A stretch of DNA of 60,000 bases from Membranipora membranacea (Eukaryota; Bryozoa; Gymnolaemata; Cheilostomatida; Membraniporidae): assembly GCA_914767715.1 (NCBI GenBank), contig OU612066.1, forward strand, positions 12,593,001 to 12,653,000. Direction: 5' to 3'. Numbering within the stretch: the first letter of the stretch is position 1; each line of letters begins with the position of its first letter. The position numbers were made by a program, and so were the translations under genes. This document shows, in pieces, positions 1 to 13,344 of the stretch. The notes beneath the pieces were generated by a model. The model was not told the DNA's origin and did no database searches. It saw only the letters and a list, made by a program, of their open reading frames with translations.

Positions 1-549
1 CCATCATACATCTGACAGTGGTGACTTTGTGGAACCAAACCACGTCTGTTATCATTTATGGTCGCTATTGGGAAAGGGAATAATATTAGGATTTGCCATT
101 GACCATTGATCTCTGGTACTAGCCAATCTGTTGGCGCTGATCAGAGCCAACACAATTGGTTTCTTCAATTCAAAGTTTTTGTATGGCTGCCGCCTTTTTG
201 CATGAGCACTAGAGCTACAGTGTTTCTTGATGTCCAAGGTTGAATCGACAAGCCAGCAAGTTCAAGCGAATCAATGTACAGTCCAATCCCAAATTTGTTC
301 CAACAGTGATAACAACTACTTGTGCTGGTTCAACTATTGTGCTGGCAAATACTCTGGGTTTTACAGTACAGCTAAGGAACTACATTCATGTTTGGCTATG
401 AATAGTGGGCGGTACTGCTCAGTACTGTAATGGGACAATAATAACATTGCGGAACTCCAATAGATGCTAGGTATTGATATAAAGCTCCGCCCCCAAAGAT
501 CTCAATCATCATTAAATAGTCAACCATTACCTGGCACGTTGTTAACCCA

Positions 550-634
550 CCCTCGATAGCTCAGTTGGTAGAGCGGAGGACTGTAATGAGTTATAGAGAT
601 CCTTAGGTCACTGGTTCAAATCCGGTTCGAGGGA
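550..634 (+). tRNA. tRNA-Tyr (GTA) with intron
   Basis: The cloverleaf is complete. The acceptor stem pairs 550-556 with 627-633, with discriminator A634. The D arm carries the A-box-like GCTCAGTTGGTAGAGC. The anticodon GTA is at 583-585, and the anticodon stem pairs 576-580 with 600-604. The T arm has GGTTCAAATCC, with stem 610-614 pairing 622-626. A 12-nt intron (587-598) follows position 37, as is usual for eukaryotic tRNA-Tyr genes. A run of five T (637-641) can serve as the pol III terminator. It lies on the strand opposite TTC12, downstream of or within that gene's 3' part. No CCA is encoded. Confidence 0.95.
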
Positions 635-757
635 GCTTTTTATTGCCCTTTTACTTGATATGAGCTAACATGATAAATATTTTGATAAATATACCCAACT
701 AAACTCATACAGGATTTGCAAACGAGCAATGATTGGTAATTAACTGAAATATCCTAC

Positions 758-3700
758 CTCTCTTGTGGCCCGCCACCTTTTTGCATGTATCTTTCGAGAG
801 CTGGGTACAGGCTGTGAGAGTTTTCACGGCATATTTCACATTTTGTGCCTCTGAAAGCTGCGACAGCAATATTTCAACTCTTCAACAAGAGAAAACGCAA
901 CATGTTAAAACTGCTATAACATTTATATGAAAGAGAGATGGGATTTGTAGTCTTATTGAAGGCACATGTCAACATATATCTCCTAGTGATCCTGGGGGGT
1001 CTTTCAATCAGAAACAGCAAATATTGCAATCTGATCGGTCACTCAATGGGTGAGTGAGACCTGCTGGAGTGTCGCTCATACATCGCTCACTCGATGATGG
1101 ACCTATATAAATTCTGAGTGAGCATTTGGGAGTGATTTTGTCTAATTGAAAGAAGAAGTGAGTGTTAATTTTAAGCGATGTGATAGTGATAATTTGCTTT
1201 AGTAAAGCATCGCTGATTCTAATTGAAAGATCCCCCAGTTAACATTTAGTGGTGTACAAGTTTAAATAAATAAAAGTGCCTACCTCTGTGTATCTTTGAG
1301 GAAATGTTGCGTAGAGTCATTGCACAACGGTAATATATGGCTGAGACAGCCAATCACACGCTCCTGTACGTCTGTCTGTTTGTCTATATACGGCAGCACA
1401 GCACGAGTTATAACAAGGGCGGATGACTTCACAGCTTCAGTTTTATCCAGAGTAATATTCATCAGAAACCCGAGAGAGCAGTAGACAGCTTTGTAATAAG
1501 CCTGACACTGTGCTAGACAACTAGAGGGATACTTATCCTGTCAAAATATGCAATGACAACATTATTCAAAAAGGTTTATCCCTTTGTATAACCTGATTTC
1601 TGTAATATCATATAATATATATAATAATATAATATATCGGTTGTGGTGATAATATCCTAGTTTTTTAGCCAGCCAATCACAGTTACTTTTATTCACCAAC
1701 CGCCAAGCAAGTGATGACAACCTTACTCACAATATTTTCTTTCCTTCGCCTATTTGCATGCAAGTCATAAATGTGGAGTCATGAATACCTTATGACACAT
1801 AATAAGTCCATTGCACAGTGATTACCCACATATCTCACACCTGTGCTAGCCGGCACATACAACTGTCACGTACTTACCAGATACTCCACACAAGCTGTGA
1901 TCAGAGACTGCCTGACAGACATGGCCTTTCTTATTCTCTCATCTGTACATAGATTAGTCATAATAGTCACACATGACGGAATCACATCCGTGTGTTTGTC
2001 TCCGCTCTAAAATGGGAATGAAGAGTTAGACTGAACATAGTAACTCAAGCTGACAAACAATATAGGTGTTCGATTTGTAGACTACTTTACTTGACAAAAA
2101 CATTTTTTTACATGTATATGCAGTAGGAATGCAATAGCCCAGGTTTACAGGCTGCACTTCATCAGGGAGGGTATGTCAATATCTTGGGTTGACTTTTCTG
2201 CGAGCTAATCTTTTCATGCGATATTTAATTTCGTAAGATAGTTTTTTTCGACTATGAAAAAAACGGAGGCCGAAGAATGACAGAGTCCTTCTGTCATAGA
2301 CCAATACGCATAAAAACAAGGACTTAGACTGTACATAGTCCATTTATCGCAAGTTAGTCATCCGTAGGAAAGCTTATAACAAAGTGAAAAAAGATAATGT
2401 TGCTATATGTATTGTAGATTTCTATTGAGTGAAAAAACTTGAAACAAAAATCAAAGCTCTTTGCCCAAAATATTGTCAGTTTATGCGAGCGTCATTACCT
2501 GATCAGGTATAAATAAAAGCCACAGTCACTTGAACAATGGTTGGTCTTTTACAGCCTGACTGAGAATAAACACTTTCTGGAAGAGACAGATATTGGTGAA
2601 TGGTATACATCCTGATGAAAATCCCTTTAGGCATATCAAAGTGTTATCTTATCAGCAAACTCATGATTTATTAATGATGGTCTAAGTACTTACCAGTAAT
2701 TTCTCAAATGAAGGCAGTACGGTACCCATACAGTCATACAGAGCTTTCTTAAATCTAGCATCCAGAGCCATATTGTTCACCACATTGAGAGCATTGATAG
2801 CTAGTGCATCTCCAAATGACACCAGACCAAATAACGCCTTCAAAAGCCTGCAAAATGAATTATTTGAAGTGATATGCGGCAAAGAGGAAGGAAAGCTGTA
2901 ACATTTTTGAAAATTGTCTAATAAAATATGATAACAGACACAGGATATCTCAGAACATCATGTGTGTCACATACAATACAGGTCAATATGTACTGTATAA
3001 TATAGCTCTGACACTAGATGGATGGTACATAGGTATAATATGAGGGTGATGTTATTAGTTTTGAAAGGGAGAGAGAACACAACTTCTGGCTACCTTTTTA
3101 CTGTGACGCCCATTTCAAATCACATTTTTTTAGCAGTCAGTAATACAAAAAGACCCATATTTTACCATACTCTAATCAGTTTGGCACTTGATAGCCAAAT
3201 CCTTGGTTGATAAATAATCAATGCCTGTTAGTTGGGTGAAATAAGTTTTTGAGTTCAATTGTAGCTTTTAAGATTTGCATATTTTGGTAACGAAATTATA
3301 CTAGTGTGCCAAATGTAGAAATGTTTGATCAAAATTAATTATTTTGCTACCACTACTAAATATTGACAGGCAAACCCTCACATCTCAACACTTAACTGTT
3401 AGAGACTAAGTAACTATGAAAAGATCACAATGCAGCAGAGCTTATAAGTACAAACTTACTCAGTGAGGTTGAATTGTGTAGCGATATATTTTCTGCCGAT
3501 CTCACTTTCTGTAAGACTCAGTAGTAGATTCAGACATGACTGTTTGACTAGTCTCCTTTTCTTTAGTGTAGAAGGGTCTAAAAACCTCATCACCAAAAGG
3601 GAGAATGACTCCTGACATATCAAAGTTCTCTGAGATTCCTCTGCAAGATAAACATCATGTGTATGAAATGGTGATATACGTATACTCTTGATAAAGGCAT

Positions 3701-6700
3701 GTCCAATTTGTGTGCATAAAAATTCCTCCAATTGAGGTATACCAAAGCTATTGAGAAAAAGTGATACAAACACACAAATACAAACAGTGAAATAGCTACA
3801 AACTTAAAAAAAATCATTTTTGATGTAGGTGAGAGTAAAAGTGTCTCCAAATTTAGGTATATCCAAGATATTGAGGTCAAGTACAACAAATGTGCAAATG
3901 CAAATACTAAAATAGCCGACTCGCTTAGACTGACAAAGTTTTAGTGATTGACAACAGCGCTTCTGTGCTAATAACTAAATAACATACCGTTATCTGTAGT
4001 AGCACCCATCAGTAACAGAAACATCCCTGAGCAAGCGTCCAGTTTCTCCTGATTCAAACTATCCATACCCGCCTCCATCATTGTCCTGAAAATGTCAAAT
4101 GATATATAACCAGGCATAATTATCTCGACGGATGTTCAGCCTACGCTCACTATGCATCTTGTGTTTTAAATCTTGTCTTCATGATCCCCAACACACAACT
4201 TGACAACCATCGGGGCTTTTGAATTATTATGAAGGACACAGACCAACATGTCTCAGCTCGTAAATGGAATACAATAGAAATTTATATCCATCAGAATTTT
4301 ACTAGCGCAAGGAAATGAAATATGATAAATGTACTCACTCAGAAAAAAATGTGTGTGTATAGTACATATCTAATCCTCCTTCTGTTCTAAATAGAGTCTT
4401 GCATTTGTCTAAAATAGAAAAATAACAGTTCGCAGAAGAAATTGGCAAGATAACTGTTAGGTGTTCAAGTAGATAAAATAATGGCTAGTCTAGAGCATCT
4501 TGTGTCAAGATAATATGAGGTGGTTTTTAATGAATGAATGGAATACCCAATAGGAGGACATGATTCTGAGGAAATTATATGTAATACAAATGATTTGCTT
4601 TTTACAAATGTTATAGACACTATAGACGCAAAACGATGCATTTAGTTGCAGCAACACGTAGTTCATTGCTTGTTCTAACGAAATGGATTACTATGCAATC
4701 TCTACAGTTTTAACATCATACATACTGTCCTTGAGTAGGTCAGCCAGCACCCTAACACCTCCGTCATAGTACAGAGGCAGCTCATCAAGAGAGTTGACCT
4801 TTTTCATGACCTCCACTAGAGTAGCTGGATGTTGAGCTCCACTTTCGAACAGCTTTTTAGCATCTTTCTCCTGGTTAGCAGATAGCTGTGATAGCTCAAC
4901 TTCCCGTATAAACTCTATGAATAAATTCAAGTCATAACAATTATGATGATATAAAAACTTTTTTTTACTTTTACAAGTCATCACACACTTAAAACCACAT
5001 ATGAACCATTTCAAAACATAACCTCTGTTATCAATCTATACTCTTACACGTCACTATCGATGGCCAACAAAAAGGAAAACATGTTTCAGTTAACAGCTGC
5101 GTCTACACGTTTCATTTTAATAGTCATTTACAAGTCTGGTGATTTCTTATGATGGTTTTGTTTTCAACTTCCAAGTATCTGTTGTAGTGGAACAAATAAT
5201 CTTTGCGATACAGTGATGAAGTACATGAAAATAAAAGCTTACCGTTGATCATGTTTTCTTTCGAGCTGTCAATCTCTTTAGCCTGTTTGTAGACCTCAAT
5301 CGCTTTGTCATATTCAAAGAGACCGAGATGAGCTTTAGCTTGTAGTACGTAAGCTTTCACATAATTCTCATCAGACCTTTGCGCCCAGTCACAATCACTC
5401 AACGCCTCTGTAAACTTTCCGAGTCTTATGTAAGCCTGTGCTCTGTTAGTCCACAGCTCCTTGAAGTCTTTCAACTTGTCCAAGCCCTGAAAGAAACAAA
5501 TATGAATGATTAAACTCATTAACTGTCACTGTACAAAAAACTCTTGTGTTACACTTCATTTTAAACCTCCAGTAATGTGCAAATCACATGGTAAATGAAG
5601 TTTTGGCTGTTTGGTGTGTTGATAAACAGTGAAATAATTAGTGCCACAAACCTTGGAATAAAGATCAACTGCTTTCTCGTAATCTCCGGATTTGAAGGCT
5701 GTATTACCCTCATCCTTGAATGCAGTAGCCTCAGCTCTAGCCTTTTTTCTTCTAGCCCCTCTCTCTTCAGCATCTTTCTCCAATACCTTCATAAAAGCTT
5801 CTATAAACAACAAACAAGGATTTTCTATCATATGAGACGCAAAAGCAATCACAGGGTGCATGTTGGGGCATTGTATTGTTTCTGATGTGGTAATTACAAT
5901 ATTTCACTATAATAACTGCATTATACATGTTTTGTTATAATAATATGGTGACTTAATTCAAATCTATTAATCTATCACACCAGTGACAATACATACTCTG
6001 CTAATCAAAACAAATCTAGAATTTTTAACTTTTTTATGATTAAAATAAGACGTAAACAAGTCTTACCTTGTTCATTATACTGCTTAGCAGGTGGCGGTGG
6101 AGCTTCAGCTGTTTTGTATGCGTCTTTATTGATGACTGTTCTGTTGACACCAGTTCTGTCAGGTGCTCCTTTCTTCTTGACTAGTCCGTTGGTGCTGTCT
6201 AGAAGTTTGTCTGCTCTTGCCATAGCTTTATCCCTCTCCTCATCATCAACTGAGCTCAGATTTTTTATCACATCATCTAAAATTGATCATAGAAATTCAG
6301 TTAATGAATATCCAGAACTTTGAATGGTCCAGGGCCAGGCAAACACCTGATAGCCCTCAATAAGTTTAGATCAGATCATTAACATCACAGCATTCAAGGA
6401 AACAGCAACTAGATTGGAAGCACAAATGTGAAGTACTGAATGGGTCGTGGAGCATTACTTCCATAGGCAAATTTGTTAATGTACTGTAATGTAAATGTTC
6501 AGTCTGATCTTGACCTTCCCAGTCTCTAGCTTTATTTACAATTACATAAATTCACAAAGAGTTCCATAAACTGCACTTATTATCAGCAGCTAGAACTGGT
6601 TGAAAATGATTGAGTATGTGTTGTTGAAAGTGCAGGCTTTCCGATTTACTGCAGGGATGATCAAAATATAATGTGATTGAGCTCTGTGTCTATCAAGGGA

Positions 6701-7155
6701 GCTTTGCAGAGGCCGCAGTGTACCGTGGCCCATTTCTGCCATGCCATGTTTTGGACATCATAGTTTTAGGCAGCCACATGCTAATTTCAAGAAGTCAGCT
6801 TTGTTTTTAGGTAGCTGCTCAATTATTTAGGAAACACAATATATTTTTAGGCAGCCATTCTGATCATTCTCCCTGCAGCCATGTGTTAACTTTACCAAGC
6901 CTCCTAAGTTTTTAGGTAGCTGCTCAGTTATTTAATAAACACATCTTATTTCTAGGCACCTGCTTCCTAATCTTCCAAAACATGGCATGGCAGAAATGGG
7001 CCACGGTAGCAGTGCCCCTGTCACCTCTGTGGTTTTAAATCCTTCCAGCCCAAATTATAATAATAGAAATCAAACGAATCTACTTAATTATTTTGCTACT
7101 CACTTATTTCATCAACCTTTCCAAGAAACTTCTCAAGATCTGGTCCATCCATCAT
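758..7155 (-). CDS. TTC12: TTC12 orthologue, 3' end off window
   Basis: Tetratricopeptide repeat protein 12 is a cytoplasmic factor for assembly of ciliary dynein arms. Twelve exons with matching phases are visible: 7155-7104, 6276-6067, 5800-5652, 5486-5243, 4914-4726, 4408-4339, 4085-3988, 3640-3460, 2847-2694, 2006-1878, 1537-1284 and 879-758. The start is the first of two adjacent Met codons (MMDGPDLEKFL), which lines up with the vertebrate N-terminus. About 617 residues are covered; human TTC12 is about 705, so roughly 85 residues should lie to the left of the window. TPR units fall at about residues 88-218 (GNTAFKSGDYEKAVDLYSK, then WTNRAQAYIRLGKFTEALSDC), followed by armadillo-like helices. 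Intron 1 holds a TIR transposon and the intron after 1284 holds a MITE. No frame lesions were seen. Confidence 0.93.
992..1238. mobile_element. MITE-like element in TTC12 intron
   Basis: The ends are imperfect inverted repeats: CTGGGGGGTCTTTCAATCAG at 992 matches the reverse complement of 1211-1238 with a few mismatches. The 247-bp body has no ORF. Its right part (about 1135-1230) recurs inverted at 19632-19737, which shows it is dispersed. I see no convincing target duplication next to the ends. Confidence 0.65.
6721..7008. mobile_element. Non-autonomous TIR transposon, 6-bp TSD
   Basis: The ends are perfect 35-bp inverted repeats (6721-6755 and 6974-7008, starting TACCGTGGCCCATTT). They are flanked by a direct repeat GCAGTG (6715-6720 and 7009-7014), the expected target-site duplication. 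The 288-bp element codes for nothing. Its inside carries two degenerate copies of a block of about 90-100 bp built on TTTTAGGCAGCC and TTTTTAGGTAGCTGCTCA. It sits in TTC12 intron 1. The superfamily cannot be named from this copy. Confidence 0.85.
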
Positions 7156-7930
7156 TTTGTTTTATCCAGTTGGTTTAACACCGAATTTGTATGTTGTTGA
7201 ACAACCTAGTTCTACAAATGTTGTTGAAAGTTCTGGAATAATGTAAACAATAATTTTACAAAGCTTTCTTGACAACAAATTATTGCAGGAAATGATTATT
7301 ACTAAACATAGTTCGGTTATGTGACTTTTCAATATTTTTGTTTGTTGCCATTGGCCAATTACTATCTCAAGTCAATTATGATTGGACAGTTCAACAGAAC
7401 TCATTTTTGTATTGGAAATCCCAATTAGAGCCAAGGGTAGAGAACTCTAACTGATCAGGAGCCTGACAAAATAAGATCAGTTTACATGTAATTTTCCTGT
7501 TAACCTTCCAGTCCTACAGCACTCACAAGAGTGAGGATATTGGTTACAGTAAAGCATTTTTATCATAAATTCATGCCAAGGTGTGCACTGGCCATTAGCG
7601 ATGAAAACTGCGCCTAACAGTTAGTGGTTTTGTCAAAAACAGGGAGAATTCTCCCTGACAAAAGCAACCAACTGGGATCAACAATTCTAGTGCTAATGCT
7701 GTCGTTGCACAGCCAACTCATCCGGAACAGGGAAGACTGTATATTATGGAGCAGAAAGTCCTGAATGATATTAATGTTTCAAATATATCAAATGAAATTT
7801 GAAGTAATAATGATCTATTTTGAATTATATTTATAAACCCGTGAAAATGACTTGATAAAAATAATATTGCTTCGGTAAAATGAGACATGAGACTTCACTG
7901 TCGTGAGAGCTTGTACGATGAGAAGAGAAC
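7156..7930. other. RMND1-TTC12 spacer
   Basis: This 775-bp spacer holds the promoter of TTC12 and the 3' flank of RMND1, both on the minus strand. I see no coding sequence. Around 7640-7657 there is an 18-bp perfect palindrome (CAGGGAGAATTCTCCCTG), extended outward by an imperfect inverted repeat with TTTTGTC on one side and GACAAAA on the other. It is probably a small fold-back element. Confidence 0.6.
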
Positions 7931-10900
7931 TTAATGCTGCTGTATTAGCCTCAAAACTTCGAAGAGCACCTGAAACAAAAAGAAGAGCAGAAAATCACGA
8001 CAACTGCCAAGAAAACTTTAGATCAAACAGTCAGAAAAAGGTGTCATCATCAATACACTGCATCAGTCAATCTAAAAAGTCAAAATTTCTTCTATTTCAG
8101 ATCTCTAAGTTTTAATCTGACTATTTTGTTTTCTGTGCAGCTCAATCTGGATGACAGTTACCAATTTGAGGACTAAACACTGAGATATTATGATAAAGAA
8201 GACTGAGAGAAAATATAGGTAAGAAATGACCTTACCTCTACTAAAATGAGTATTATAATCATCCACTCCAGCCTGACTTCATGCTGTGTGTTCAAATGAT
8301 CTCGGAGAAGGTCGAGTAAATCAATACAGTGACTAAGCTTGTTATTCATAACCTGAGGAAATAGAGAGTGAAACGCGATAATTTAAGTAAAAAATCATAT
8401 GATGGTTATTTTTTTTTCAATGAAGCAGATTGATTATGTGAACATCATAAGTGCAGTTAGCCTGTTTTGACAAGCTCGTTTTACCATGTGCAGAGATTTG
8501 TTTCCTAATGGTACTAGTGAGATAACTCACAACATCTTTCAGCCAACAGGTTATAGCTTGCGAACACTTAGACTGTCGTTCTTGATATAATATTTAAAAG
8601 GATAATAAAAATATAAGGGATCAATAAATCTTAATCATTTAACTTAGTTCCGTGAGTTACCTTCTCAATGATACTGACAGGATAACTCCTCATATGTTTC
8701 AGCCGACAAGTTTTACCTTTGAACTCTTATATTGTTGCTCTTGTGGAGCATACAAAATAATACCATTTCAGCAGAGTTCAAACTTCACTTACTTTGGTCC
8801 GACTATTAATATTAAAGTAAGTGTGAGCTTGACGATATAAGACTTCTAAGTGATCTCTATCCCAGTAAAAGTCGGGTATATCCAGCAGATCTGAACTTAG
8901 ATTTATCTGATGACTCAAGTTATACAACTCTCCAGTTTTCTGTAAAACCTCCTTACGGGATAACTTTAATTTTCCCCCTTCTCTTAAACTCTAAAATCAA
9001 ATATGCACGTTAATCAATTACGATTATAAAACTTAGTGAGGCCCTACATTAAATTTGTGTGAGATAGTTTCTAACTTTAAAAAGTTAAAATTACCGAATG
9101 TATGATTAGAATTTGACATCATTCTTTTTTGCCTTGCAGAAAAAAACACATCTTTATCAAACATATTTGTTAACATGGCTATGAGAGCGCATCAACAAAT
9201 GAGAGATATATAATATACTTACATCTGTGACATCCTCAATAGATTCTATATACTCAGCTAGAGTGGCCTCCCAGATACCTAACTTAACTAAAACAAAAAA
9301 ATAAACATTGATGGGATTATACTCAATGATAGCTAGTTTTCCTGTAGTAAACTTTGGCCCCCAAAAATTCCTTTTGCATTCAAATAAAAACAATTAGGGT
9401 TGTGTTATAAAAAAATCAATATATCCCAAGACGGCATTACAGTTAATGATGGTGAAACTCTTTCACTTACCAGAGTGCATCAATCCATTAGAATAAGAAT
9501 ATTTCTCCAGCATAAGAGATTCCTGAGAATTAAATACTATGTTATTTTTGCGGATCTTTGATTTGTTATTTTGTGTTTCGTCTATATCCCCCTGGCTGCA
9601 ATAAACGTTAATCTGTCAAGGAGAATCCCATAATTCAAGTTGCTAAAATTTCAACGGAGACCAGATCATAAATGGTGTCAAATATTGACCTGATCCATTA
9701 GCAAAATGAAGTTGAAGTTCAATGTGGTATAACCATTAAATGATTGAGAATCATATCAAATGATTTGAGGGTATTCAAAGAATGTCGATAGTACATGCGC
9801 ATAAATAGTGAAAATGATCAGTGCCAACACGATACTGTAGATACCACATCCCTTCTCTTCATCTAGTGCCCTGCATATGTGTCGTCTATTCACCCATCTT
9901 ATTTTTTTCGCAAATTTAGATTCAAATTTTTTGATGTAAATGTTATGTAATAAGCAATGTGTACTCACTTCTGAAATCTATAATCCATACTGTCAGATTC
10001 ATCATTCACCATAAGGCTACCATAAGGTTCAACCTCATATCCTCGCAACATCTTAAGGAAATTAAACTGTTCTTCTTTCGGTATATTCCAGAATACAACA
10101 GCACCTTGCCTGAAAAATATTATGAAATTAAAAATGTTTTATCAGATATGTGACCAATAATAACCGCGACACTAGGTAGCTCTAAATCGGACATTCATTA
10201 CTTGAGCCGATAACAAGGTGCAGCTGATTGCAACTGATTTGGAGCTTGATCACTATGGTTAGCAATCTACAAACTATTATCAAACAAAACTTGCACATGT
10301 TGGTGACACATCACAAAGCACAGGTTCCATGCCATTCCATAAGTAATTTTGTGAGTGGGTTATACAAGTTACCTGAACACAACAATTTCTCGAGGTTCTG
10401 CATCAATCTCGTAATATGCAGACAAATATATGGCATCGTCAGCATCTACAAAGCAGAAAATTCTTACGTGAACTTGACATAGTAATTGTGCCTTTCGATT
10501 GCAAACTGTTCTTCGGAATGCTGTGAGTGACAATAGTAAGACCATCTGTTTTTTACTCATATTTGTAAAATCTATGACAATTAGGTCAGGAGGTGTAGCG
10601 TGGAATTATGAATATATCATTGTATATATATTTAGTCCCTATCTGTTGGTGCTTGGTACAGCCACAGTCGTTTTTCTATTTCAGGGCTTCCGCTAGATAA
10701 ATGATATAGGGGTTGTTAATAATTATTTGCCAGTCTAAAGGGAATCAGGGTCCATATATCAACAACTATAACATCAAGTATGTAAGTTAAGTGAGCAAGT
10801 ACCATCTAGTATCTCTATGTTACTGTGTGTATTATATAATCACATATGGCGGCAGACTAACCTACACAGAGCTGAGGAAAATATCAGTCTAACTCTCACC

Positions 10901-11589
10901 TGATGGCAGATTGTGACGTCTATAGAGACCATCATCTTCTATAAAGGTAATGAGCTCATCTAGTTCATATTCATCAGCTGTGGCATAAGCGGATGCAGTC
11001 AGTACGCCAGGTTCCTACATTAAGCATGAAGAGTAGAAACCGTACCTCAGTTTGGTCTTAAATAATAGCCAACAAAACAGTGTTAACTCACCACAATTTT
11101 ACCATTTTAAGCCAGGATTGTTCATTTGATGTATGCTTTAATGTTTATCTAAGGAGACCGCTAGGCCTGTCTGTATATGCTGAAAGTTTTGTTTACTTGA
11201 GAACTGTGTGGCAATGACTAAACAAACAATTATCGGTCAAACCAAGGAGTTAAAGACTCTTTAACTCCTTGGTCAAACAATGAGTTGACATGAGAAACAG
11301 GTACTGATTGTCAAAATATCTCAGTGAAACATAGGCCTGCAGGCAAAATCTAGATTGAATGGAGTGAACTGAGAACCAATTTTGAATTTCTTACCTTCGT
11401 GATGGGAGCTTTTTTCCTCACAGGTCTTTTTGCACTGAGTGAACCAACATTTCTCTGGATGCAGGTCACTGCTATTGCGGGAATCTTTGCAGGACTGAAT
11501 AGTCTTGACGGTGCTTCTGTTCTTCTGGCAAAGCTCATCAAGCTGCCGCAGCACATATGACACCTCACTCGATGTAGGAATTTTGCCAT
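7931..11589 (-). CDS. RMND1: RMND1 orthologue (DUF155 mitochondrial protein)
   Basis: RMND1 is a mitochondrial inner-membrane protein needed for mitochondrial translation. Nine exons give 355 residues: 11589-11395, 11014-10900, 10445-10373, 10109-9969, 9595-9471, 9287-9223, 8990-8793, 8352-8236 and 7969-7931. The N-terminus is basic with few acidic residues, as in a mitochondrial presequence. Exon 2 carries [13 protein letters not shown], and exon 4 carries [13 protein letters not shown]. Exons 6-8 carry the family core ([52 protein letters not shown]), the last being the C-terminal membrane segment. The last exon codes only 12 residues plus stop. The human protein is about 449 residues, so the N-terminal region is shorter here. 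It is head to tail with TTC12. Confidence 0.95.
11242..11272. repeat. Short perfect fold-back
   Basis: Two 14-bp arms (CCAAGGAGTTAAAG and its complement) are separated by 3 nt in RMND1 intron 1. The same CCAAGGAGTTAACTCC core occurs as a palindrome at 42759-42789, and a relative lies at the edge of the fold-back at 12408-12845. Confidence 0.7.
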
Positions 11590-13344
11590 ATCAGACTATC
11601 AAAAGAAACACAATAACGATAAATTAGAAATGAGCCTAACAAGCCTTGCTTGAAACTGTATTGCACATAACAATATATTCTTAAATAATTTACGTCTGCA
11701 CTAGACCTATAGACCTATACTCAAACCTGCACAAACTTTTTCAAATCGGCTTTGGTCCCGTAGACCATCCTGTTTTAGCATTCTGATTTTAAGCATGATC
11801 CTTACAAAAAAGAGGTTATTTAATTAGTTGTTTGGTGGTGCAGCAGAATGGCCGTAGTTAGATATGTGTCTGTGTGAGCAGAAATGCCTCCTATATGGAG
11901 CAAACAACATTCGGAAGCCTTCAGGTCGTGGAATGAAATTTTTTCCAAAAATAATTATAATATTTTGACCTTAAATGTCTCAAATCAAATAAAACGGAAA
12001 AGTATTTTGCAGGCGTTACAGAGTGTGAGTTGAGAGTTCGGAAACCTGTCTTTCCATTTTTTATCTAGAGTAGTTTCTCTTGCAAGACACATTCTCTCTG
12101 CTATAAGCCTCTACATCACAGTACCAAGTAGGAGGTGTGAACCTACATATGCCGCATGAATTGCCATCCCTGAGTTGTCACACACCATGTAGGTACGCAT
12201 GCACTAACCCCAACAAACATGATTTCACATCCTATTCATCAATATTTTGTTTGGTTGGACTGAGGATGCCTAGACTTTGCCACTATCGTTTGCTGTACAC
12301 GTCTGCAACCTCCGAAATAACTGGACCAAGCGAGTTCTGATGGTGGTTGCACAATTTCATAATTTACCAGTCTGTACGCACAAAGGCAGGCCTTTTGCTT
12401 AACCTAGTAACTCCTTCCTTGTTGCTAATCCAATTCCAGTGGTTGAGTGCCCCGCAGTGGGACTTGCACCACGACTACAGATGAGAAGGCCTGTGGTGCA
12501 TATATTACATGTCATATATATGTATTTCCAGATCAACTGAACCAAGGACTGTGTGGGTGTGTATCTATAACTATCCCTCCAAATATCAATGTTCTTAGGC
12601 AATGTTTGACTCACCCCAAAAACACAGGAGGGGTGCAGTCAAACTTGCCTAAGAACACTGATATTTGGAGGGATAGTTATAGATACACACCCACACAGTC
12701 CTTGGTTCAGTTGATCTGGAAATACATATATATGACATGTAATATATATATGCACCCCAGACCTTCTCATCTGTTGTTGTGGTGCAAGCAAGTCCCACTG
12801 CTGGGCACTCAACCACTGGATTTGCACCAAGGAGTGACTCCTTCCTTGATTGCACCAACTACAGAAAGCCTTGGATGGACAATATTGAAATATTAATAGA
12901 TGGACAGTTAGTAGGAGACACCCCTTATAGACCACATATATGAAATTTACTAATACTAGCAAGGGTGATAAAATAGCCCGTCCCTTGATACTAGCTAGTA
13001 AATGATTTTTGCAGACCTTTTCTCTTTTTAGTGAAGCATAACAGGCAACATAGTGATGAAACCAATAGAAATTTCAGATTGAGATTTTACCTGTCTTCTT
13101 TGATTTTCAGCAATGTATATCACTGATAAATAGTCATTAATTATTTATTCATGAAATACTGTTTCAATGTTGTCTATGCACGCACTCTGATTGGTCAGTT
13201 GTCTTCAAGGCCATCCTTAGGCTGTTTCCTTTAAAAAAAAAGGAAACCCCCACTCTTTTGGTCACTTCCAAAGACTTCCCAGTTCAACCAGTACAATCCA
13301 GGAGTCGGTAGGACAGGAATTCCCAAAAGCACTTCTATACAACC
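11590..13344. other. Divergent RMND1-COMMD9 spacer
   Basis: This 1.75-kb region lies between two genes transcribed away from each other and should contain both promoters. Apart from the fold-back element at 12408-12845 I see only short chance ORFs. The ORFs at 12399-12962 are the two arms of that element read on opposite strands. Confidence 0.6.
12408..12845. mobile_element. 438-bp fold-back element
   Basis: The two arms of about 200 bp (about 12408-12617 and 12631-12845) are near-perfect inverted copies, with roughly a dozen bases at the centre (about 12618-12630). The arms include TATCCCTCCAAATATC and CCAGTGGTTGAGTGCC on one side and their complements on the other. No ORF belongs to it. 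The outer edges carry ACTCCTTCCTTG on both sides in direct orientation, which could be a target duplication or part of the terminal motif. Confidence 0.8.

Noticed and set aside
1-240. Last TTC12 exons (61-codon minus ORF)
   Set aside because: The peptide does not resemble the TTC12 C-terminus, and no matching splice phase was found; the real exons are probably outside the window.
12399-12962. Overlapping ORFs with repeated peptide (DIWRDSYRYTPTQS) on both strands
   Set aside because: They are the two arms of the fold-back element read in opposite directions; no start, splice or family evidence.
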